The notes beneath the pieces were generated by a model that saw nothing but the letters and a program-made list of their open reading frames with translations, was not told where the DNA came from and did not search any database. Below, in pieces: positions 15,985-25,131 of a stretch of DNA of 64,000 nt (positions within the stretch are counted from its first letter, which is position 1; every line of letters starts with the position of its first letter). The stretch is taken from the NCBI GenBank assembly GCA_016213725.1, contig JACQZS010000135.1, positions 1 to 64,000 of the forward strand, written 5' to 3'. Source of the DNA: Acidobacteriota bacterium. Lineage in GTDB: Bacteria; Acidobacteriota; Terriglobia; Bryobacterales; Bryobacteraceae. A program made the translations under genes and the position numbers.

Positions 15985-18900
15985 TCTCCTGACAGTGAAC
16001 GGAGCGCAGCGGCCAGATGCATTTCACTCAACTGCGGGAAGGACGCCGCGATCTCAGCAAACGTATGTCTTCCCAGTAATGAGCGAGCCTGAGCCAATTC
16101 AATCCGCGTACCTCGCAGTGTCGGAGACCCGCTGCAGATCTCCGGATTCCGTACAATCCACTCCTGCCAGTCAGGCGGCAGGTCAGGGGGTTGGTATGGG
16201 CCGTTCGGATCCCACTTCTTCGCCTTGCTCGGGATGTAGGCGATGGCGCCGCGGCGGTGGTACTCGGCGACGCGGGCTTCCAGGTTCCGGATGGGGCCCA
16301 TGCGGTAGGGGCAGGATTCGTCGTCGACCATGTTCACCTGAACTTCGTCGCGATACCAGGCGGCCAGATCCTCGGGCGGGGCGATGCCGCGGTGGTGGAA
16401 GTAGGCCAGCAGCGCGGTGTCGCGAGTGACGTAGGAGCGCGGTTCCAGTTTCGGCTTGCCCTCCTTGTTCCAGCGGACGAACAAGTCGTCCGGCAGCGAC
16501 GGCTGATCGCGGTCGAGGAGCGGGAAGGTGGTCAGGATGTAGCCGAACTCGGAGGGCGAGAGGTCGTAGAGACCGGCGACGATGGTGTCGATCTCGGCGC
16601 GCAACCGGGCGCGCTCCCGGAGGTCGACGGCGGGCTCGGCCAATTGGATTTCGGGCGTGATGGAGACGAGGCGCGCTGCGCGCGCAAGTGCATCGCTGAA
16701 GCCCGCAGATTCCTGCGGTGGACGGAGCAGTGGCCACGACTCGACGTAAAACAGGTTCAGGTGCGTTGAGATTTTCTGGCGGATGAGAAAGTCGCCAACC
16801 AGCGAGTTGGCGAATGCCAGCCAGACCAGGTGGCAGTTCGTGCCCGAGGTCATCACCGTTGGCACGGAGTTCCCAGCAGCCATTCCACTGGGCAGCAAAG
16901 TCGCCAGCGCCGACCGTTCGTTGGTCTGGCCTGTCACATCACAGAACCCTGCCCGCTCTCCGACCGGGTAATCTACTTCGTTGATGTAGAAGTGCGGGAC
17001 GAGCGATTTCTCGTTGAGCGCAAGATCCCGCCATTTTGCGCCGCGACCCTCGCCGGCTTCGTACGCCTTTGCCGCGTGATCGAATTGATGGACCATGCGC
17101 CCTTCGTAGAGCGGGACGTAGCGGGCACCGGGAACGACTGGCATTTCGTGTTCGTCCGCCGCGCGCGACCGCCGCAGGAAACCGGCAACTGACTGAACCC
17201 GCTGCCCACGATTGCCTTTCTTCTTGTCTTCGTCAAGTGGTTTCACTGAGGTGATCCGGTATTTCGTACCCTCCGGCACGATGTAGCGGATACCCGGAAC
17301 ATACTCAGCCGAATCTCCATACGATTCCGATGGTGGAGCGACGAAGACACTGCCTTCAGAGCGACAGTCATATTCCAGAAGCCAATCGCGACGCCGGAAG
17401 CGCCACGCGTCGTCCGTCATGTTCAGTTCGCGGTGGAATTCGACGTTCCATGCCCCCGGCCCCTCGAGTTTCTTGGACAAGGGCGGCACGGACCGGTAAA
17501 CACGCTCAACGAGGCCGCGTTCCTTGTCGTCCCGGAGTTCGGTGATGGACTGGTACACAGGACTTGTGAGATTGATGAACTCGCTCGTGATCCGGACCGA
17601 GCGAGCCCGACGTTCTTGCTCCGACAGAGTCAGGAATCCCTCGTTTCGGAGCATGAATGCGGCTGGGAAAGACTGCTTCTGGGTGCGCCTCTTTTCGAAA
17701 ACCAAGGTCAGGAACTTGAAACTGGGATGGATCTGGAAGAACCGTTTCCCCCAGTTCTCGAATGAGTAAATTGATTCGACAAGAGCCTCCGCGAAAAGGA
17801 GTCGCCTCAAACCCGTGGCTCCCTCGAGTGAGTAGAGACCAGCGGGCATCAGGATGGCGACATGTCCGCCTTCCCGAGAGAGTCTGTGAAAACGCTCCAA
17901 GAACAGTTTGAATAGATCGGGCTTGCCGCCAGTCTTCTCACCATTGACTTCGACCACCTGGTGCAAATACGCGCCGCCGCCGATTAGCAACTTCGCGAGA
18001 CTCGCCTCCAGTCCGTTGTAGGTCTCCCACCGCTCATGAGCCGCCGATCCCGGCGGTGCAAGCTGCGCGATTCGCCGCGCGAGAGTCTGCCCCTGAAAAT
18101 CACGAATTGCCGGGTCGTATTGGGCGAAGAACTCCTTTCTCTTTGGTTCCAACTTGTCCCACGGCGGATTCCCCACCATCGCGTCGAAGCCGGGGCGCAC
18201 GCGCCGCCGAATGCCCTGTCCTTCCATTTCCGGCTCGAAGAACAGTTCCGGGAATGCCAGCTCCCAACAGAAGGCGCGGACCTCCTTCCCCTTCGCGATG
18301 GCAACCGCCGCAGAAGTGCGGGTCTCGGCACTGACGTGGTGCTGGTCTTGAATCTCCTGCATCCAGCGATTGGCTAGCATCGGATCAGCTCCTGGGTCGT
18401 TACCGTCGAGAAATGCTCGGCCGATTCGCAGGTGGTGCGCCTCCACAAACTCCGCCAGTTCCTGTTGCATGGTCAGCCAGGCTTGCTGCTGATCCTCGAA
18501 GTCGCCGGGCTGTTCGGTTTCGAGCCTTTCGATCTCGCGCAAGTGGCGGAAGGCCCGAAGGAGACGGGCGTTCAGTTCGTCGCGGCTGAAGTAAAGCCCC
18601 AACCCGCCCTGCGCAGTCTCGTCGCCGGTCAGCGCCTTCTTCACCTTCTTCTGGTAAAACGTGCGCAGCAGGTCCTCCACCGTGATGCCGAGGAGCGAAT
18701 CGCCCGACACCAGGCGGTGATTGAGGAAGGTCAGCGGGTGGTCGGACGCGGCGGTGGCGAGCCACAGCGAAACGCGCGCCAGTTCCACCGCGAGCGGGTT
18801 CTTGTCCACACCATACAGGCAGTGGAAAGCCGCCAGGCGGCGGCAGGCGGCCAATTCGGCTGGCTCGTTGCCCCACACCCTCGACACTTCGGCGTGTATG

Positions 18901-20771
18901 CCCGCATCCAGCAACAGTTCGTGCGGATATGCGTCGCGCCCGGCAGCTTCGGCGCGTGACTTCTCTTCGGCGTACCGCGCGCGGTAAGCGGAGAGCAGGT
19001 GTTCGGCCAAGCGGCGGCATGCGCCTACCAGAAAGTGCCCGGAACCCATGGCCGGGTCGCAGACCGAGAGCTTCAGTATCTCTTCGGGCCGCTTGTCTTC
19101 CGCCAGAGGATCGACCGCGCGGCGCACCAGATATTCGACGAAGGCGCGATTAGTGTAGTAGGAGCCGGACTGTTTGCGGCCGAGCCCGGGGCGCAGCACC
19201 ACCGAGCCCACCGGAATCGGATTCGGCGCCTCAGGCGTCGCCGGCAGGACCCGGATCGGTTTCTTCTTGCCGGTGGCGACGGGTTCGACATCGGCTTCCT
19301 CGGCAGCTTCGTCTGCGTCGTCCTCCGATGGCTCGGCCGAATCGTCGTCTTCTTCGTTCTCTTCGAGTTCGAGCGTGGCTCCGCCCGTTTCGCCGCGGCG
19401 CTTGCGCAGGTCGGCGAGTTGGGATGCGGTCACCAGGACCACGTCCCCATCAAGCCGGATGCGCCACAGCGGACCGCTCTGCTCGTCCACCGCGTCGACG
19501 GTCCGTTCGAGCAGACCTTCGTAGAGAGATCCGAGTTGTTCGACGTCGAGTTCGCGGTAGGACAGCGTGACCTTGCCGCGCTTGGTCTGGACGTGGGTGA
19601 GCGCCTCCAGGACGTGGGCGACCGTGCGGTCGCCGAGACGCAAGTCGTCCAGTTCCGGATATTGGCAATCCGGATCACGATGCGGGTGGAAAAGGCCGCC
19701 GCCATAGGCGGGGATACGGCCTTCCGGACCGAGGTCTGCGCCGTCGCGTAGGAGGCGGAAGAGCGCGCGGAGGCTCAGTTCGTAGAAACCGCCGGCGGCC
19801 TCGGCGTTGACACGCGGGTCCGTGGCACGGTCCATCACGCGGCGGACCAGGCCGCGCGCGCCGGAGAGCGCGTATCCATCACGGTATGCCGGCATGTCGA
19901 GTGGCAGCAGGCCACGGGCCTCGGCGTAGAGGACGAACAGAATTCGGTAAAGGTACTGCAGCGCGCCCGCATGCAGGTGTTCCAGCAGCGCGCGGCGGCG
20001 CGAGGGATCTTCGAGGAACGGGGCGAGCGCTTCGTGGTTGGCGGGATGCGAGAGGGCTCCTTCGAGCAGGCGCTCCACGGCGGCGGGAACCTGCGAGCCG
20101 AGATTGTCGCCGACTTCCTGCTGGTGCTCGCGTCCTAGTCGGACCACCTCATCGAGCAGCGCAGGCGCGGAGGACCAGGCTTCGGCGCGCAGCAATCCCC
20201 AGATCAGGTTCCAGGCGTCGCGTGCGCCGGGGACGTCTCCCGCCAGGTCCAGCAGACTGAAAGCGAGGTGCGAGGAGACGAAACCTTCGCTGCGCCGGAC
20301 CAGGCGCAGTTCGTAGGCGTTCAGGAGAATGCCCCAGGTGAGACCTTCCTGTTCGAGGACGCGAACCAGGCTATGGGCGGGCGCGAACCGGCGATGCAGG
20401 CCTTCGGGCGGCAGGTCGAGAGAGGATTCGGCGGGCACAGACAGAACCCGGGCAACGATGTTCTTCCCGTCGTCGACCGAAAGCGTCTGACTGCCGTCCT
20501 CTTCGCCGAGACTGGTCGCTACGACCGACGGCTCGCCTAGTTCCCAGTTGAGAAGCCGAGCCAGCGGGTCCAGAAGAACGCGGCGGGTGACCCGGGCCTG
20601 GCGGCTGCCCCGCATTTCCCGGTGGGCGCCGCGCAAGGCGCTGCTAAATTCGCGCCAGGATCGGTCTGCGCCCGACGAATCCAGACGAGGTAGGAGCTTA
20701 CTGTCCGAAGGGAGGATGCGCCGGAGGAAATACTCACTGAAGGCGTCGCCTTGAACCTGAAAGGCCTCCAT
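15981..20771 (-). CDS. Eco57I-type adenine methylase with DUF433 tail
   Basis: A 1596-residue PglX/DrmMI-like N6-adenine methyltransferase. Motif I is CDPAMGSGHFLVG (Asp572) and catalytic motif IV is VGNPPWDKLEP (Asn868). A long helical N-terminus and target-recognition regions flank the core, and an acidic low-complexity stretch lies near residues 455-500. The last ~60 residues, starting WIVRNPEICSGSPTLRGTRI and ending LAAALRSLSGE, match DUF433, normally a stand-alone antitoxin-like partner of DUF5615. I see no stop or frameshift between the parts, so this is a true fusion in the given sequence. Only three bases separate it from the helicase gene upstream. Its role is presumably to mark host DNA. 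Confidence 0.88.
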   Translation of the reverse strand: MEAFQVQGDAFSEYFLRRILPSDSKLLPRLDSSGADRSWREFSSALRGAHREMRGSRQARVTRRVLLDPLARLLNWELGEPSVVATSLGEEDGSQTLSVDDGKNIVARVLSVPAESSLDLPPEGLHRRFAPAHSLVRVLEQEGLTWGILLNAYELRLVRRSEGFVSSHLAFSLLDLAGDVPGARDAWNLIWGLLRAEAWSSAPALLDEVVRLGREHQQEVGDNLGSQVPAAVERLLEGALSHPANHEALAPFLEDPSRRRALLEHLHAGALQYLYRILFVLYAEARGLLPLDMPAYRDGYALSGARGLVRRVMDRATDPRVNAEAAGGFYELSLRALFRLLRDGADLGPEGRIPAYGGGLFHPHRDPDCQYPELDDLRLGDRTVAHVLEALTHVQTKRGKVTLSYRELDVEQLGSLYEGLLERTVDAVDEQSGPLWRIRLDGDVVLVTASQLADLRKRRGETGGATLELEENEEDDDSAEPSEDDADEAAEEADVEPVATGKKKPIRVLPATPEAPNPIPVGSVVLRPGLGRKQSGSYYTNRAFVEYLVRRAVDPLAEDKRPEEILKLSVCDPAMGSGHFLVGACRRLAEHLLSAYRARYAEEKSRAEAAGRDAYPHELLLDAGIHAEVSRVWGNEPAELAACRRLAAFHCLYGVDKNPLAVELARVSLWLATAASDHPLTFLNHRLVSGDSLLGITVEDLLRTFYQKKVKKALTGDETAQGGLGLYFSRDELNARLLRAFRHLREIERLETEQPGDFEDQQQAWLTMQQELAEFVEAHHLRIGRAFLDGNDPGADPMLANRWMQEIQDQHHVSAETRTSAAVAIAKGKEVRAFCWELAFPELFFEPEMEGQGIRRRVRPGFDAMVGNPPWDKLEPKRKEFFAQYDPAIRDFQGQTLARRIAQLAPPGSAAHERWETYNGLEASLAKLLIGGGAYLHQVVEVNGEKTGGKPDLFKLFLERFHRLSREGGHVAILMPAGLYSLEGATGLRRLLFAEALVESIYSFENWGKRFFQIHPSFKFLTLVFEKRRTQKQSFPAAFMLRNEGFLTLSEQERRARSVRITSEFINLTSPVYQSITELRDDKERGLVERVYRSVPPLSKKLEGPGAWNVEFHRELNMTDDAWRFRRRDWLLEYDCRSEGSVFVAPPSESYGDSAEYVPGIRYIVPEGTKYRITSVKPLDEDKKKGNRGQRVQSVAGFLRRSRAADEHEMPVVPGARYVPLYEGRMVHQFDHAAKAYEAGEGRGAKWRDLALNEKSLVPHFYINEVDYPVGERAGFCDVTGQTNERSALATLLPSGMAAGNSVPTVMTSGTNCHLVWLAFANSLVGDFLIRQKISTHLNLFYVESWPLLRPPQESAGFSDALARAARLVSITPEIQLAEPAVDLRERARLRAEIDTIVAGLYDLSPSEFGYILTTFPLLDRDQPSLPDDLFVRWNKEGKPKLEPRSYVTRDTALLAYFHHRGIAPPEDLAAWYRDEVQVNMVDDESCPYRMGPIRNLEARVAEYHRRGAIAYIPSKAKKWDPNGPYQPPDLPPDWQEWIVRNPEICSGSPTLRGTRIELAQARSLLGRHTFAEIAASFPQLSEMHLAAALRSLSGE

Positions 20772-20774
20772 GGG

Positions 20775-23753
20775 CTATCGCACCTCCTCAAGGATCGCGG
20801 CGGGAACTCGGAGTAACACTCCAAGCGGCTCCAGCGTGGGCTCGCCGAAGCTCATGCGGCGATCCAGAAGCGAGCGTTGAAACTCAGCGCGCTTGCGGTG
20901 GTCCTCCAGGCGTCTGTGAATGGAGGGCGGCATGACAGGCTGGCCGCCAAAAAGACGCCCTTGTTCAAGTTGGCGTTCGTAGTCGCCAAGGATCGCCTTC
21001 TTGGTGGCGTCGTCCCAGCGATCGATTTCCGCCTTTCGAAACTCCCGTTCCAATCCTCGAAAGGCGATCAACGACTCCCTCCAATCGGCCACTCTCCGCC
21101 GCGCCTCGTCCTCGGCAAGGCGACGGGCTTCCAGCCACCAGCCGCTGAAAAGGCGATCGAGGAGTTCGACGGGCACGTTGCCTGGGTGCGACTCCCGTGT
21201 GGCGGCATCATCGGCGGAGACGTCGCGAGAGACTACGAGCGTTGCCGACACCCGCACTGCCTCAAAGCGCTGAACCTGCGCACCCGTGCCGTCCTGCAGA
21301 GTCGCAAGGCAGGTAGCGATCAACTCGGGACCCGTCAAGTCCGGCGTGGCCACACAGGCCAGGCGGTGGTCATCGTCAGAACGGAATCGTGTTGCCCGAA
21401 CCCACCGGAGCGCTGCCTGAAAGAGTGGATGTTCTTCGTGCAACACTTCCTCGGGCGCAACCTCCTCCTCGCCTTGCCGGTAAGAGCCCGGGGGCAACAG
21501 CCGCTCATAAGTCGACTCGACTTCGTGGGAGCGCCATACAGGCGGTGTTACGACGCGTAGCGCGGAGCCGTTTCGTTGCACTGTGCCGCCGGCCGCTGTG
21601 ACGGCCCGCTGAAGGAAGACATCGAGCGCAACCCCTCGCTCCCTCTCGACGCGAACCGCGGCCTCGGCCCGATCCAACTCATCCTGGACGTCACCGCCTT
21701 CGCCGATCTGACGGCGGACGCGGGGATCTGCGGCGCGATTCAACTCATCGTCGATCTGCGCCTCCGCTTCTGCAATGGCCCGATGCAGGTCCGAAACAGG
21801 ACGGCTGAGTAGCTGCTCAATGCGCTCCGCCTGGATTTGTCCGAGTACGTCACCAACTGAACCCAGCTTTCTAAGTTGGGCCTCAATCTTCTGGACAAGC
21901 CTTTTGAGCACCTCGCCTTCATAGGAGTCCTCCGCATAGAGAAAGGCGATGACAGGAGCCTTGGTTTGGCCGTAGCGATCGATGCGGCCGTTGCGCTGCT
22001 CGAGGCGGTTTGGATTCCACGGAAGTTCGAAGTGGACCAGTTGGTGGCAGTGTTCGTGGAGGTTGAGACCTTCGCCCGCAACGTCGGTCGCCACGAGAAT
22101 CACAGCGTCTGGGGACGCAAACCGTGCCAGTGCTGCGCGTCGATCTTTGCGACTTGTGATGTCACCGGTCATTCTGACGATTTTCCCGGCATATCCAGCC
22201 TGCTCCAGGTGCTCGACAATGACGTCGACAGTGTCCGCGTACTCGCTGAAGACGATCACTTTGTTGGAGGCGTCCGTTGCGTGGAGCGCTTTGAGGTACT
22301 TCTCCAATTCAACAAGCTTGGATTCGGGCCCAATGCCGCAGGCATCCACCAGAGCTTCCAACTGCCCGATTCGATCCTCCTCTTCCTTGAGCCGGCGCAG
22401 CTCGCGACCGGTGCGTTGCATGGCCGACAGATAGCTGCGGTAGAGGTCGCGCTCCAGGCGGACCTGCGCTTCCTCCGGGATCGGTTCGCCCTTCTTCCAT
22501 GCCCGCAGGTGTTCGCGCCGGATCTCGATCTCAGCCAGAGTTTGGGCTAAGTTCTCCTTCCGCTGGAGAATCGTCTTGTGCAAGGCCGCCAAGGACGAGG
22601 CCGCCCGCTTGCGAAGAACCGTGGCAACGAGCCGGATCGATTCCCTGTCGGCTCGCAGAGCCTTCTCGGCCAGTTCGTCTAGAGAGGCTGCTTCATCCTG
22701 GACCGCCTGCTGCACCTTGAGCTCGGCCGCCGTGAAGGGAACTGGGACCGGCTGGACAGGTTGGCGTTCCACAAACTTCGGCTGACCATTGGGAAGCCGG
22801 ATGTGGCGCTTGAGCCGCCGGACCATGTGCTGGCGGTATTGCTCGAAACGCAGTTCCCGCCCGGGGATGACGAGGGAGGGCTCCAGCAGGGACAGGAGCG
22901 AAGAGAAATTCTCGTCGTAACCGTCATGCGGCGTGGCGGTGAGAAGCAGCAGCGCCCCCGTGTTTTCCGCCGCCAGCCATCGGGCAAGGCGATAGCGGTC
23001 GGTGAGGTCGTCGTCGCCACCGCCCGAAGCCAGATGATGCGCCTCGTCAATGATGATGACGTCCCATCGGCTGGCTGAAAGCTCCCGAAAGGCTCCTTCG
23101 CGCCGTTTGATGAAATCAATGGAGGCGATCACTCTCGGTTCGGCGCACCAGGGATTCGTACCGGCCTCGTACGCGCGCCGCGCCTCCGCAACTCCCTCAC
23201 TGTCGAAGATCTTGAACTGAAAACCAAACTTCGAGGCGAGCTCGGCCTGCCATTGCTCAACAATCGAAGCCGGGCTCACAATCAAGACGCGGGAGGCGCG
23301 CCGCCGTGCGTTCAATTCACGCAGGATCAAACCCGCTTCGATCGTCTTGCCCAATCCAACATCGTCAGCTACGAGGAGGCGGGGCCTCGGCAACTCCAGC
23401 GCCCGCAGTGCAGGCACCTGTTGATAAGGCTCGAACTCAATCCTCGATCGTGCAGAAGAAACCAGGCGGTCGTCGCCGGGAGCAAGCCCCAGGCGTATGG
23501 CGTCCATGAGAAGTTGGAAGCGCGCCAATCGCCCCGGGTGCGCCAAGTCCAGCTCGGGAATCTGGTCCGGCTGAACTGGCTCCAGCGGGTGGAGGACACA
23601 GATCTCGTCGTTTCGGAAGGGTTCCTCCAGCGCACGAAGCCGCAGGCGGTGAATTGTCTGTCCAGAATTCTGAGCGATCGGGTCGGCAGCGACTACCGTG
23701 TAGCGGTTGCCCCGGGCGAGGACCGTCGAACCCACTTGAAATTCCGTCTGCAT
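20775..23753 (-). CDS. SNF2-like helicase, DrmD-like
   Basis: A 992-residue SF2 ATPase of the RapA/SNF2 kind. Walker A is VADDVGLGKTIEAG (Lys136) and DEAH is IIIDEAHHL (236-239). The C-terminal helicase half has VIVFSEYADT, ATDVAGEGLNLH and RNGRIDRYGQ. A coiled-coil-like insert lies between the two lobes, and a long C-terminal extension has no motif I can name. Size and order (SNF2 helicase then giant adenine methylase) match DrmD-DrmMI of class 1 DISARM. It starts three bases after the regulator gene and is probably co-transcribed with it. It would act as a DNA translocase in recognising or blocking foreign DNA. Confidence 0.87.
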   Translation of the reverse strand: MQTEFQVGSTVLARGNRYTVVAADPIAQNSGQTIHRLRLRALEEPFRNDEICVLHPLEPVQPDQIPELDLAHPGRLARFQLLMDAIRLGLAPGDDRLVSSARSRIEFEPYQQVPALRALELPRPRLLVADDVGLGKTIEAGLILRELNARRRASRVLIVSPASIVEQWQAELASKFGFQFKIFDSEGVAEARRAYEAGTNPWCAEPRVIASIDFIKRREGAFRELSASRWDVIIIDEAHHLASGGGDDDLTDRYRLARWLAAENTGALLLLTATPHDGYDENFSSLLSLLEPSLVIPGRELRFEQYRQHMVRRLKRHIRLPNGQPKFVERQPVQPVPVPFTAAELKVQQAVQDEAASLDELAEKALRADRESIRLVATVLRKRAASSLAALHKTILQRKENLAQTLAEIEIRREHLRAWKKGEPIPEEAQVRLERDLYRSYLSAMQRTGRELRRLKEEEDRIGQLEALVDACGIGPESKLVELEKYLKALHATDASNKVIVFSEYADTVDVIVEHLEQAGYAGKIVRMTGDITSRKDRRAALARFASPDAVILVATDVAGEGLNLHEHCHQLVHFELPWNPNRLEQRNGRIDRYGQTKAPVIAFLYAEDSYEGEVLKRLVQKIEAQLRKLGSVGDVLGQIQAERIEQLLSRPVSDLHRAIAEAEAQIDDELNRAADPRVRRQIGEGGDVQDELDRAEAAVRVERERGVALDVFLQRAVTAAGGTVQRNGSALRVVTPPVWRSHEVESTYERLLPPGSYRQGEEEVAPEEVLHEEHPLFQAALRWVRATRFRSDDDHRLACVATPDLTGPELIATCLATLQDGTGAQVQRFEAVRVSATLVVSRDVSADDAATRESHPGNVPVELLDRLFSGWWLEARRLAEDEARRRVADWRESLIAFRGLEREFRKAEIDRWDDATKKAILGDYERQLEQGRLFGGQPVMPPSIHRRLEDHRKRAEFQRSLLDRRMSFGEPTLEPLGVLLRVPAAILEEVR

Positions 23754-23756
23754 AGG

Positions 23757-24995
23757 TTAATGTCTATCCCCCGTGAGCCCAGCCCGGTGAAGCAATTCAT
23801 TCATCTCGTCCGTTTGGACAGACAGCAGACTGGCGACTTCCATGAGTTTGGCGCGGGTAATCAGTTCGCGGCGGTATGCCTCCAGCGACAAGCCGAGAAC
23901 GCGATGCCGGAATCCATCCGCATCGTCGCTGCTGTCGGCGTCAGGCAGGTTTAGCAGGCGCCCCAATTCGAGCCCGGAACCAGCTTCGTCTGCTGACTTC
24001 AACTCATCCAGCTCCGCCTGTGTCAGCAGCTTGAGATTGCGAAGTCGAAAGAGCGCCGCCAGGCGGCTGACGCCGAAGTAATGTGCGAGGTGCACAACGT
24101 CATAGAGCTGAATGTCCTGGCTACCGGGTGCCGCGCGCCCCTCCGCCTGGACCGCCCCGGCTTCGTCGAACACCTGGGCAATCGCCCTGCTGGGCTGACC
24201 TTTGCCGAGGGCTGCGACGAACTGCCGGATCCCCTCAGGGGGCATGAGGAACGCGGCGGCGAAGGCATTCGCCCTGACTTCAATCAGGTCGTCACGCTCC
24301 GAGGAACGGGTAACGATGCCCTTCATGCGGCGGTCGAAAAGCACGTGCGCATACTCGTGCGCGAAGGAAAAACGGCGGCGCGCCGCGGCATGCGCCCGAT
24401 TCGCCACGATGAACAACCCAACGCTCTGGTTGCTGATGGTGATTCCCGAGATCTCCTCGGGAAGATCCACAATTCCAGTGCGAACTCCCTGGGTCTCCAG
24501 AAGCTCGGGCAGCGGCGGAGACGGCGCCCATCCCAGGCCTAGGCGCCGGCGTTCTTGCTCTGCTGCGCGCTCGCCCTGCTGGATCGCCTCCCATCGCGAA
24601 CGAGGTGCGGCTATCTGGTAGCTCACTGCACCCGCGAGGTCCCGATCGATGCCGAGCAAACCCTCGAGGTTGGTGACCTCGCGCCCCAGTGCAATGCACG
24701 CCCGCAGGCTGTCGGCAACGTCTTCGTGATTGGCGATTTCCGGCTCAGCGCGGAAGAGGACAGCGAGGGCGTCCTCCTCTTCGAAGGTATCGGCGACGAA
24801 CTCCCGGATGTCCCGCCCGAACAAGTAGGCGAGCTTGTCCAGTTCGATGGTGGTCACCGCCCGATTGCCCAGCTCCATCTGTGCCACAGTCGGCCGAGAA
24901 ACACCAAGTCGGCGTGCCACATCCTCCTGCGTCATCCCGCAGGCCTCGCGCGCCGTCCGTAGTCTCCGTCCCATTTCCTGAGCACTCACGGCCAT
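23757..24995 (-). CDS. XRE regulator with ImmA/IrrE peptidase
   Basis: This 412-residue protein has an N-terminal XRE-type helix-turn-helix (about 10-60, GMTQEDVARRLGVSRPTVAQ) and a zinc-metallopeptidase centre FAHEYAHVLF (His213, Glu214, His217). In ImmR/ImmA-type switches the repressor and the protease that inactivates it are separate; in this single-chain family both sit in one protein. It is the first gene of the 22-kb minus-strand operon and is divergent from the plus-strand element module. The intergenic region has a perfect inverted repeat overlapping both promoters, so this protein probably represses both directions. Confidence 0.9.
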   Translation of the reverse strand: MAVSAQEMGRRLRTAREACGMTQEDVARRLGVSRPTVAQMELGNRAVTTIELDKLAYLFGRDIREFVADTFEEEDALAVLFRAEPEIANHEDVADSLRACIALGREVTNLEGLLGIDRDLAGAVSYQIAAPRSRWEAIQQGERAAEQERRRLGLGWAPSPPLPELLETQGVRTGIVDLPEEISGITISNQSVGLFIVANRAHAAARRRFSFAHEYAHVLFDRRMKGIVTRSSERDDLIEVRANAFAAAFLMPPEGIRQFVAALGKGQPSRAIAQVFDEAGAVQAEGRAAPGSQDIQLYDVVHLAHYFGVSRLAALFRLRNLKLLTQAELDELKSADEAGSGLELGRLLNLPDADSSDDADGFRHRVLGLSLEAYRRELITRAKLMEVASLLSVQTDEMNELLHRAGLTGDRH

Positions 24996-25032
24996 GGAAT
25001 GGTCCTTTCTGCCTGTTTCATCAATCAGATGC

Positions 25033-25061
25033 AGGTTATCACCCTTTACATGGATTGTAAA
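25033..25061 (-). promoter_or_regulatory. Predicted promoter of defence operon
   Basis: On the minus strand TTTACA (25061-25056) is followed after 17 bases by TAACCT (25038-25033), a fair -35/-10 pair about 40 bases before the regulator ATG at 24995. Prediction by eye. Confidence 0.5.
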
Positions 25062-25062
25062 G
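25044..25062. promoter_or_regulatory. Candidate operator, inverted repeat
   Basis: CTTTACA-tggat-TGTAAAG is a perfect 7-bp inverted repeat with a 5-bp spacer between divergent genes. It covers the predicted -35 boxes of both promoters. Size and position suit a dimeric XRE repressor such as the product of 23757-24995. Confidence 0.65.
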
Positions 25063-25084
25063 ATACGGATCCGAGTGTTATGAT
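25055..25084 (+). promoter_or_regulatory. Predicted promoter of plus-strand module
   Basis: TTGTAA (25055-25060), 18 bases, then TATGAT (25079-25084), about 48 bases before the ATG at 25132. The -35 lies inside the inverted repeat. Prediction by eye. Confidence 0.5.
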
Positions 25085-25131
25085 TTGGTTTCCGCGTTGG
25101 CGGAACACAACCATCGATTCAGGGGTAGATC

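Noticed and set aside
2707-24995. Naming the island simply 'DISARM' or 'BREX'
   Set aside because: It lacks separate DrmA, DrmB and DrmC and any PglZ or BrxC; only the DrmD-like and DrmMI-like genes match DISARM.
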